This document shows, piece after piece, positions 60,701 to 64,000 of a stretch of DNA of 64,000 bases. Position 1 is the stretch's first letter, and every line of letters begins with the position of its first letter. The translations under genes were made by a program, and so were the position numbers. Origin of the DNA: Ectobius pallidus (Eukaryota > Arthropoda > Insecta > Blattodea > Ectobiidae); assembly GCA_964059195.1 (NCBI GenBank), contig CAXKWD010000003.1:17590606-17654605 (forward strand), in the 5' to 3' direction. Below the pieces are notes generated by a model that saw only the letters and a program-made list of their open reading frames with translations, ran no database searches and was not told the origin of the DNA.

Positions 60701-63686
60701 ATTGTCTATAATGTCTAAAAAAAAAGACAATATTTCATCAACTTCCAAGTCCTACTCATCAAGCATCCTAATCTAGCTTGACTAAAATAAATGAATAATT
60801 TATAGTCATAGAGCATATTACAATGCTCTTAGATATAGTCTGTGCAGTTAAAGATTCAGTTAAATATTACATACAGTGTATACAATAAATGAGTTCAATA
60901 TTCATTAAGACTAAGAAAATTAAAAATTAATACTGATTAAAATCGCAGGGCGCACACCCATTATCATCAATTAAGTTATTTTTTTAGTAACTTAGATGAG
61001 ATTGTGTAATGGTTTCTCGGGCTTCTCCCAGAAGAAGGCAGCAGAGATAGCTGCCAAAAGCTCGGAATCTATCCTCTTACTCACCTGGTTGGAAGTCTGA
61101 AAACCATTATATGTTCTCAACACAAAGTGGCTCAGGTGAGATTATTGTCCAAATATTCCTTTATTCTTACGAATGCAGACCGATGATCCCATAGCAAAGG
61201 AATTGATTACACATTAATATAATTAACAATGTCTTTTTCCAATAATTTTCAAATCTTTAAGTTATAATCTACGAGTTCTGAATTGTAGGCCTAACACTGT
61301 AGTAGCATTGTCTGTGTTTCACTGTATTTGTGTTATATTTGTAATATTTTAAAATTTAAGCGTAATAATCCTGATTGAATGGAAAAGAAGGCCTTAATTC
61401 TGCCAGGTAAAATAAATAGATTCTGTTTCTAAGTCTAATTCTAATAGTTGTGCAGTCTTGGTTCCTAACCAAGGAATTCTCATTTTCCTTAATTAAAATT
61501 AAACATTTATAAATATAGTAATATATTAATACATAACATCTTGGAGAACACTCACTACTTCTTTAATATTCATTACTTTCTGGTAACCAGTTTTCGATAG
61601 GACTTTCCTATCAACATCATCTACGTCCAACTGCCAAACTTCTGTCTCGTACCACCTGGTGACGCTGTTGTGGTTCCCAATTAGGCCTAACTCGTTCTCC
61701 CCTGGGATGTCAAAATTCTTGAGGTTATTTCTACATTTCTGCATGTAGATCGTCTCCCATACGGTCAACTGAATTGAATGATGCAGAAATTTAAGTAGAG
61801 CTGTTTTCTTTACCACCTCATGATCTGAATTCCATACATGTGCAGCTACTGTGGACTTTTCAATTTCCCTCTGTTTAATATTTCTGAAATGCTCTTTCCT
61901 TCTTGTATTAAGGTTCCTTTTAGTTTTACCTATGTATACATTGTCGCAATCATTACATGTTATTTTGTAGTAGTAGTAGTAGTAGTAAGTATTCTGCCTT
62001 CCGGCAGGTTTTCAAACTTGGTACGCGAATTTTGTTTTCCAAAACTGTCTATCTTCTGCTTCCTCCTTCAGCATCCAATATTTCCGCTTTTCCCTTAAAT
62101 CGTCCAACAGCTGAATTCTTCTTCTTCCAAGTCTAGTTGTACCCTCCAATCTTCCTTCTACGACATCATGTAATAAGCAGTTCCTTCTGAGAATGTGCCC
62201 AACCCAGTTTGCTTTCCTCTGACGAATTGTGTGTATGATTGACTTCTTCTCACCCACTCTACTCAGAACCTCTTCGTTTGTCACCATGTCCATCCACTTT
62301 ATATTTTCTATCTGTCTCCAGCACCACATTTCAAAACTTTCTAAATATTTCTTCTCTAATTTCCTCATAGTCCATGTCTCTGATCCATACAAAGCAATAC
62401 TCCAAATATAACACTTCACCAGGTTTTTACGTAGCTCTAGGTTCAGACTACTAGTTAGCAGAGTTCTCTTCTTCATAAATGCTTTCTTGGCCATGGCAAT
62501 TCTTGATCTTATCTCCTTGGTGCAATAGGCATCTTTCGTCAGTACACTTCCTAAGTATTTGAACTGGTTCACGTTCTCTAATTCTTGATTTCCCATGATA
62601 ATTTGAAGCGGCTCTTCTTATTTTGTAATTGCTTGATTTTTTTCCTGTTGGAATTTTGACTTTCAATTCTGATATTTGTAATGTCTTGAGTTTGAATTTA
62701 TTTTGAGGACCCAACTTTATGTAATGTTCTTTGAAGATCTTGTTGATTTTTTTTATTTTTTTTTTTTTTAATTTAACATGGAGGAGTTCAAACGTGACAT
62801 GTCCTAATATCTGTCCTTTTGCAGATACATTCTAGATCAAGAACTGTATTGTAGTTTACTGAATTTTTGTTTTTTTAACAGAATCTGGCTGAGGCAGAGT
62901 ACTGTGTTGCCGTATTCATGTACATGAGACTGCTCGGTTACCCTGCAGACAAGATATCCATCCTCACCACTTACAACGGACAGAAGCATCTCATTCGTGA
63001 TGTCATCAACATTCGCTGTGCCACAAATCCACTCATTGGGAGACCCCATAAGGTATGGAAATAACTTGGCCATAATATCCAATATAATATTAAAGAAGAA
63101 GGGAAAACAAATATTAGGAGAGTACAATAGTAAAATGGTCAAGGATAAACAAAATTTTCTGTTCCATTTACCGTCAATTTTTAGTACTAGTTTCAAGGGA
63201 CAACGCTTGCCCAACTCTCGCTAGCAGCTGTAGTTTTTGTTGTCTGCATTATGTGCTGCCCCCACTTTCTTGCTGGTGAGTCTAATGATGTCGTCTGCTG
63301 CTGGGATTCTTAATTCAGTGGCGTAGCCAGAAAATAATTTTGGGGAGGGACAAAAGTACCCCCAAGGAAGGGGTAATATGGCACAACAATCAACACAAAC
63401 TACTTAATTAATAGACCATTAAGGAAATGAAGTTCGTCCTTAGATAATAAGTTTCTCTATGTTCACCAAATCCAAATTTTACTTCCAGGTCACAACAGTG
63501 GACAAGTATCAGGGTCAGCAGAACGACTACATTCTGTTGTCCCTTGTAAGAACAAAAGCAGTTGGACATCTGAGAGATGTACGCCGTCTGGTGGTGGCTA
63601 TGTCTCGAGCTCGACTCGGTTTATATATCTTTGCTCGAGTTTCCCTGTTCAAGAATTGCTTTGAATTGACACCTGCATTCAGTCAG
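39655..63686 (+). CDS. AQR: Aquarius (intron-binding spliceosomal RNA helicase), 18 internal exons, partial
   Basis: Aquarius/IBP160 is an SF1 RNA/DNA helicase of the spliceosome. It binds introns upstream of the branch point within the IBC complex and links splicing to intron-encoded snoRNP assembly and R-loop control. Exons: 39655-39768, 41409-41512, 42123-42234, 42587-42800, 43539-43587, 45312-45409, 45557-45694, 46932-47149, 48997-49298, 51078-51209, 52972-53262, 54430-54619, 55169-55293, 55905-56065, 56511-56778, 59722-59893, 62882-63052, 63489-63686. All introns between them are GT-AG, phases match, and the sum is 1,019 codons without a stop. Motifs in the joined product: Walker A GPPGTGKT (residues 520-527), [38 protein letters not shown]. 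Similarity to human AQR is recognised throughout. By comparison the fragment starts near human residue 300 and stops about 170 residues before the C-terminus; the start codon and the end are not in view. No frameshift or lost catalytic residue was seen. Confidence 0.97.
40019..41031 (+). mobile_element. Degenerate mariner in AQR intron, with a nested hAT relic
   Basis: Inverted ends AGGCATATCCACAAAGTAAG ... CTTACTTTGTGGATGCGCCT. The 3' part encodes a transposase tail resembling [19 protein letters not shown] and a stop (40865-40945), typical of mariner C-termini. Most of the gene is replaced by the insertion at 40072-40697. It lies in the 1.6-kb intron between exons a and b. Confidence 0.75.
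40072..40697 (+). mobile_element. hAT-like relic nested in the mariner
   Basis: Ends CAGAGATGCCAACTGCTACG ... GTTGGCATCTCTG; the flanks share TCTATG. From 40480 it encodes the start of a protein, [12 protein letters not shown] then [14 protein letters not shown] and [16 protein letters not shown], a zinc-finger-like N-terminus found in arthropod hAT transposases. The His pair of the finger and everything after it are missing. Confidence 0.65.
41409..41512 (+). CDS. AQR: AQR exon b
   Basis: The acceptor is attttcag and the donor CTCAG|gtaaga. The 104 nt encode [20 protein letters not shown] and then [13 protein letters not shown], leaving two bases (AG) that the next exon completes to Ser. 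It continues the helical domain. Confidence 0.95.
42123..42234 (+). CDS. AQR: AQR exon c
   Basis: The acceptor is acttttag and the donor ATTG|gtaaat. The 112 nt close the split Ser codon and encode a segment ending RDFLLELL. The [11 protein letters not shown] stretch is a more variable loop than its surroundings. Confidence 0.94.
42587..42800 (+). CDS. AQR: AQR exon d
   Basis: The acceptor is catttgtag and the donor CTACAT|gtgagt. The 214 nt begin [11 protein letters not shown] and contain [19 protein letters not shown] and [19 protein letters not shown], among the most conserved AQR blocks. It ends one base into a Tyr codon. Confidence 0.97.
43079..43470 (-). mobile_element. 3' end of a non-LTR retrotransposon
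   Basis: The minus strand encodes [20 protein letters not shown], then [20 protein letters not shown] and [10 protein letters not shown], the C-terminal region of RTE-like polyproteins. It ends in a (GAT)n tail at 43079-43096. Frameshifts follow YGHVRRM. It lies antisense in the intron between exons d and e. Confidence 0.8.
43539..43587 (+). CDS. AQR: AQR exon e (49-nt small exon)
   Basis: The acceptor is a long T tract followed by cctcag; the donor is CCATG|gtaagt. It completes Tyr and encodes [15 protein letters not shown] plus two bases of Trp. It is too short to be found by open-frame length, but it restores the phase exactly between exons d and f. Confidence 0.95.
45312..45409 (+). CDS. 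AQR: AQR exon f
   Basis: The acceptor is cctttgtag and the donor ATAG|gtaagt. The 98 nt encode [20 protein letters not shown] and then PNI, entering the beta-barrel region of Aquarius. Confidence 0.95.
45557..45694 (+). CDS. AQR: AQR exon g
   Basis: The acceptor is catttcag and the donor ATAG|gtaaga. The 138 nt encode [20 protein letters not shown] and end in [16 protein letters not shown]. The intron upstream is only 147 bp, the shortest in the window. Confidence 0.95.
45995..46325 (+). pseudogene. Mariner transposase N-terminal fragment
   Basis: In two frames: [17 protein letters not shown], then [23 protein letters not shown], a stop, and [20 protein letters not shown]. This is the first helix-turn-helix and GRP-like linker of a mariner transposase. 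A frameshift and a stop make it dead. No terminal repeats identified. It lies in the intron between exons g and h. Confidence 0.75.
46436..46806 (+). pseudogene. Penelope-like element GIY-YIG endonuclease remnant A
   Basis: It begins GIYEIDCNT (46442) and, after frameshifts in the YIGK region, continues [20 protein letters not shown] and [20 protein letters not shown]. That is the C-terminal GIY-YIG nuclease domain of Penelope-like retroelements. The frame ends at 46806 and a hammerhead-like motif overlaps the stop. Degenerate; it lies in the intron between exons g and h. Confidence 0.75.
46794..46838 (+). ncRNA. Hammerhead-like motif A after the Penelope fragment
   Basis: CTGATGATG, a short imperfect stem (GATG...CATC), then CGAAGC in place of the CGAAAC core. 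Its position straight after a GIY-YIG domain matches the place where Penelope-like elements carry hammerhead ribozymes. Probably inactive because of the core change. Confidence 0.4.
46932..47149 (+). CDS. AQR: AQR exon h
   Basis: The acceptor is ttattttgcag and the donor AAAGAG|gtaatt. The 218 nt encode [20 protein letters not shown], then [16 protein letters not shown]. It ends in phase 0. Confidence 0.96.
47268..47320 (+). repeat. Scrap of the 'CTATAAGA' MITE family
   Basis: TACTGTATTTTTCAGACTAT followed by AAGATGCTCCAGACC resembles one end of the element at 53555-53759. No partner end. Confidence 0.35.
48022..48506. mobile_element. Non-autonomous hAT element in AQR intron
   Basis: Ends TAGGGATGGTAGATTTCTGC ... 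GCTAAATTCTACCATCCCTA with a perfect 8-bp duplication CTCATTAG at 48014-48021 and 48507-48514. 485 bp, AT-rich, with AATGCTAAAT units. Confidence 0.9.
48693..48920. repeat. 228-bp near-perfect palindrome before exon i
   Basis: The arms AGTAATATGAGAAATTGAGT ... ACTCAATTTCTTACATTACT run inward through ATTCATTCCATGTTGACTG and its inverse to a centre near 48807. Its right edge is 76 bp upstream of the 48997 exon start. Confidence 0.85.
48997..49298 (+). CDS. AQR: AQR exon i (longest exon here)
   Basis: The acceptor is tatttttag and the donor TTTAA|gtgagt. The 302 nt begin [20 protein letters not shown] and include [20 protein letters not shown], highly conserved. A 228-bp palindrome ends 76 bp upstream of this exon. 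Confidence 0.97.
49852..50471 (+). mobile_element. Internally deleted Tc1-like element
   Basis: Ends CACTGACCGGCAAAAAAAA ... TTTTTTTTGCTGGCCAGTG with TA on both sides. From 50202 it encodes [20 protein letters not shown] and [17 protein letters not shown], a Tc1-type helix-turn-helix; the catalytic domain is missing. It lies in the intron between exons i and j. Confidence 0.8.
50480..50800. repeat. Foldback repeat, ~150-bp arms
   Basis: TATGACAATAAAATTTGGTT and GATACATGTTTTCC on the left recur inverted on the right (GGAAGGTTGAATCATATG, AACATGTATCTTATG, AAACCAAATTTTTATTGCC). A third, direct partial copy at about 49690-49850 lies on the other side of the Tc1 element, which therefore landed within this repeat. 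Confidence 0.7.
51078..51209 (+). CDS. AQR: AQR exon j
   Basis: The acceptor is ctgtttcag and the donor CTAAAAA|gtaaga. The 132 nt encode a charged linker ([16 protein letters not shown]) followed by [18 protein letters not shown], just before the first helicase lobe. Confidence 0.94.
51750..52520 (+). pseudogene. RTE-like reverse transcriptase fragment
   Basis: Spread over three frames: [68 protein letters not shown] (catalytic YADD), [63 protein letters not shown]. At least three frameshifts; 5' and 3' truncated. Same strand as AQR, between exons j and k. Probably the same family as 29290-29560. Confidence 0.88.
52972..53262 (+). CDS. AQR: AQR exon k (Q motif region, Walker A)
   Basis: The acceptor is tattttccag and the donor TTCAGCAG|gtaaga. 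The 291 nt encode [20 protein letters not shown], then GPPGTGKT at 53048-53071 (nucleotide-binding P loop), and [13 protein letters not shown] (motif Ia). Confidence 0.98.
53410..53990 (-). pseudogene. Jockey/CR1-like reverse transcriptase fragment, interrupted
   Basis: The minus strand reads [13 protein letters not shown] (about 53900), [19 protein letters not shown] (about 53800) and, beyond an inserted [24 protein letters not shown] plus [10 protein letters not shown] (53450-53545). These are consecutive RT blocks. Stops and frameshifts elsewhere. Confidence 0.75.
53555..53759. mobile_element. MITE with TACCGTATTTGCC ends inside the RT fragment
   Basis: Ends TACCGTATTTGCCAGTGTAT ... ATATGCCAGCAAATACGGTA, with internal ATAAGACGCA repeats in both orientations. 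It splits the reverse transcriptase fragment on the minus strand, so it inserted later. Confidence 0.8.
54430..54619 (+). CDS. AQR: AQR exon l
   Basis: The acceptor is atcttttag and the donor GGCAAA|gtgagt. The 190 nt encode [20 protein letters not shown] and then [20 protein letters not shown], part of the RecA1 insertion (stalk). An inverted-repeat element starts about 20 bp after the donor. Confidence 0.96.
54640..54991. mobile_element. Inverted-end element right after exon l
   Basis: Ends TTAATTAAGGAAGATGGTTG ... CAACCATCTCCCTTAATTAA. A second internal hairpin, TCTTTATGTTCATTTACTGA with its inverse, is at 54898-54958. It begins about 20 bp past the exon l donor. Confidence 0.75.
55169..55293 (+). 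CDS. AQR: AQR exon m
   Basis: The acceptor is ataatttcag; the donor CTTCAG|gtttgt is weak beyond the GT. The 125 nt encode a variable start ([11 protein letters not shown]) followed by conserved [13 protein letters not shown]. Confidence 0.92.
55396..55600 (+). repeat. AAGTGCCAGAATG-family repeat, 5' part
   Basis: AAGTATCAGAATGGATTTTC, GTCCGTCCGTCCATGTG and TTTTCATTAAACTTAGTATT match the left half of the family. Preceded by a short (TA)n. Confidence 0.6.
55642..55857 (+). pseudogene. Penelope-like element fragment B (RT to GIY-YIG linker)
   Basis: A 72-codon frame ends [20 protein letters not shown] and [19 protein letters not shown]. This type of segment precedes the GIY(Y) box in Penelope-like proteins, so it would join naturally to the GIYEIDC start of fragment A. 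Truncated on both sides. It lies 47 bp upstream of exon n. Confidence 0.6.
55905..56065 (+). CDS. AQR: AQR exon n
   Basis: The acceptor is ttttacacag and the donor TTTAG|gtaata. The 161 nt encode [20 protein letters not shown], then [20 protein letters not shown], the segment leading to motif II. Confidence 0.97.
56116..56270. repeat. Palindrome with hammerhead-like centre
   Basis: The arms TCATTAATTACAATGGACAA with TTTTTAAACACTTGTAG and CTACAAGGTTTTAAAAATTA with TCCATTGTAATTAATGA enclose the motif at 56171-56208. It lies in the intron between exons n and o. Confidence 0.75.
56171..56208 (+). ncRNA. Hammerhead-like motif C
   Basis: CCGATGATGGGGATGAGAGT then CTTCCCCGAAACTAGTCC: GATGA, a GGGGA/TCCCC stem, then CGAAAC, as in a hammerhead core. 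The CTGATGA box has one change (CC for CT), so activity is doubtful. Confidence 0.4.
56511..56778 (+). CDS. AQR: AQR exon o (helicase motifs II and III)
   Basis: The acceptor is tgtatttcag and the donor CCAAG|gtattg. The 268 nt encode [20 protein letters not shown] (motif II in the EEAA form usual for AQR, Walker B), [15 protein letters not shown] (motif III, 56636-56659) and [10 protein letters not shown]. Confidence 0.98.
56811..57341 (+). mobile_element. Internally deleted mariner/IS630-like element
   Basis: Ends GGGTGTCCCAATAATAACGC (reading inward GCCGGATTTGAA) ... AAATCCGGCATTC then TTATTGGGACACCC. Inside: [26 protein letters not shown] (N-terminal DNA-binding part) joined to [20 protein letters not shown] (C-terminal part) by a deletion, with frameshifts. 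TA follows on the right. Between exons o and p. Confidence 0.85.
58331..58900. mobile_element. Non-autonomous hAT element with GGGCCCCC-type ends
   Basis: Ends CAGGGCCGTAGCTAGGCGG ... CCTTGCTACACCCCTG; the flanks CTCAGCCT / CTCAGCCG agree at 7 of 8. Inner ends carry CCGCCAAGGGC(A/G)CAG on both sides. Between exons o and p. Confidence 0.75.
59722..59893 (+). CDS. AQR: AQR exon p
   Basis: The acceptor is ttatttccacag and the donor TACCAG|gtgagt. The 172 nt encode [15 protein letters not shown] and [20 protein letters not shown] in the second RecA lobe. It follows a 2.9-kb intron. Confidence 0.97.
60074..60182. repeat. 109-bp hairpin
   Basis: AAAATCTTCTTGGTTTCTGG with GTATCTGC is inverted as GCAGATACCCAGAAAGCCAG with AAGATTTT; CAGTTTGTCCT lies as a direct repeat on each side (60063 and 60217). 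Between exons p and q. Confidence 0.65.
61526..61965 (-). pseudogene. Penelope-like element GIY-YIG endonuclease remnant C
   Basis: The minus strand reads [20 protein letters not shown] (YIG box, about 61905-61960), then [20 protein letters not shown] and [20 protein letters not shown]. Almost in one frame, so better preserved than fragment A. The upstream GIY box is cut off by the (TAC)n tail of the neighbouring retrotransposon. Between exons p and q, antisense to AQR. Confidence 0.82.
61571..61628 (-). ncRNA. Hammerhead-like motif B after the Penelope fragment
   Basis: On the minus strand: GTAGATGATGTT, a 7-bp stem GATAGGA-AAG-TCCTATC, then GAAAACTGGTTACCAG. The GATGA/stem/GAAA order and the place 3' of a GIY-YIG domain parallel motif A. 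The CTGATGA box is imperfect (TAGATGA). Confidence 0.4.
61974..62750 (-). pseudogene. RTE-like reverse transcriptase C-terminal part with (TAC)n tail
   Basis: The minus-strand frame 62596-62012 reads [60 protein letters not shown] and [20 protein letters not shown], then a [18 protein letters not shown] tail, the conserved end of endonuclease-RT polyproteins. It ends at a (TAC)n tail at 61974-61987. The upstream polymerase (YADD) part is absent, and frames before 62600 are broken. The ~195-codon frame has no stop, so the insertion is fairly young; it landed inside the Penelope-like fragment. Confidence 0.85.
62882..63052 (+). CDS. AQR: AQR exon q (motif IV region)
   Basis: The acceptor is tttttttaacag and the donor CATAAG|gtatgg. 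The 171 nt, 57 codons in phase 0-0, encode [20 protein letters not shown] and [20 protein letters not shown]. Confidence 0.97.
63316..63400. repeat. Single hAT-like terminus
   Basis: CAGTGGCGTAGCCAGAAAAT followed by TTTGGGGAGGGAC is a left end of the poly-G hAT type. No right end before exon r. Confidence 0.4.
63489..63686 (+). CDS. AQR: AQR exon r (motifs V and VI)
   Basis: The acceptor is tacttccag and the donor AGTCAG|gtaaga. The 198 nt encode [20 protein letters not shown], then [20 protein letters not shown] and [11 protein letters not shown], the end of the helicase core. The C-terminal tail exon lies beyond the window. Confidence 0.97.
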
Positions 63687-63763
63687 GTAAGAACAATTGA
63701 AGACATCAGTACAATAGTGGTCTAAGCCACATTTTTAAGAAAAGAGTAAAAAGCATGTTAAAG

Positions 63764-64000
63764 TTTTTTTGCACGATGTAACTAATTAGTGGTACTTATG
63801 AATATTGTTGCTGTGGATTGTAACTTGACATTCCCACATGCAATCTGGTTGCTATGAGAACAAAAGAAATCTCAGTGCTGTAAAAATTACAAAAAGCACA
63901 CGTGCCGTAAGTAAAACTATCACAATACAAGCCTTTATCGAAGACCAGAACCAAGGCCCCCCCAGTTTGTGGCGACTTTAACAGGACAAATATTCAGTCC
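63764..64000. mobile_element. MITE with TTTTTTGCACGA end, cut by the window edge
   Basis: Starts TTTTTTTGCACGATGTAACT and matches 23177-23541 inverted (CACGTGCCGTAAGTAAAACT, CAACATGCAATCTGG-like segments, GGCGACTTTAACAGGACAAA). It lies in the intron after exon r. Confidence 0.7.

Larger units (their letters stand above)
59894..62881. other. 3.0-kb AQR intron between exons p and q
   Basis: Holds the hairpin at 60074, the Penelope-like remnant at 61526-61965 and the RTE-like fragment at 61974-62750. The stretch 60300-61520 has AT-rich sequence with no gene; a loose pair AGGGCTAGGAAGTTGATGA / TCATCAACTTCCAAGTCCT at 60311 and 60735 may mark another decayed element. Confidence 0.6.

Noticed and set aside
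60960..61130. [15 protein letters not shown] frame before the Penelope remnant
   Set aside because: Could be a tail of a retroelement, but no family match was clear and frames break on both sides.
1..64000. A previously undescribed multi-gene system
   Set aside because: Apart from AQR and transposon proteins, no set of adjacent conserved frames exists. The unusual features are non-coding and transposon-derived.

Overview
The window looks like nuclear DNA from a large, repeat-rich insect genome. It is AT-rich, carries one widely split protein-coding gene, and is packed with relics of Penelope-like, RTE-like and Jockey/CR1-like retroelements, hAT, mariner/Tc1, pogo-like and Harbinger-like elements and tRNA-derived SINEs. 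The end of an RTE-type element near 29.3-29.6 kb resembles repeats I associate with the cockroach Periplaneta. That suggests a cockroach or related polyneopteran, but only as a weak inference. I see no prokaryotic, viral or organellar locus and no CRISPR array.

The only host gene I can support is the spliceosomal intron-binding helicase Aquarius (AQR/IBP160, emb-4 in worms), on the + strand from 39,655 to beyond the right half of the window. Eighteen internal coding exons could be placed to the base. All 17 introns between them are GT-AG, and the exons join to 3,057 nt, exactly 1,019 in-frame codons with no stop. They run from the middle of the N-terminal helical domain through the beta-barrel and insertion regions to both RecA-like helicase lobes, including the Walker [21 protein letters not shown] and MSRAR motifs. 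About 300 N-terminal and 170 C-terminal residues (by comparison with human AQR) lie outside the window or were not found.

Left part (1-39.6 kb): no host exon recognised. It is a mosaic of transposons and is probably a very large AQR intron, though intergenic DNA cannot be excluded. Landmarks: a 5'-truncated non-LTR retrotransposon with an open reverse transcriptase frame (3.9-5.7 kb); several non-autonomous hAT elements whose 8-bp target duplications can be read directly; a copy of a Harbinger-like element with an internal duplication (8.8-10.1 kb); an 800-bp head-to-head MITE palindrome (19.6-20.4 kb); internally deleted mariners (30.2 and 35.4 kb); a 1.6-kb hAT element containing five 143-bp tandem repeats (32.3-33.9 kb); pogo-like MITEs (24.9 and 37.1 kb).

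Right part (39.6-64 kb): AQR exons separated by introns of 147 bp to 3.0 kb that hold further insertions: a mariner with a nested hAT relic, a mariner N-terminal fragment, three Penelope-like fragments (two of them GIY-YIG ends followed by hammerhead-like motifs), reverse transcriptase fragments on both strands, a Tc1-like element, and several long palindromes lying close to splice sites. I found no multi-gene novel system. The most interesting non-gene signals are the Penelope/hammerhead-like motifs and the palindromes next to exons of a gene whose product itself handles introns.
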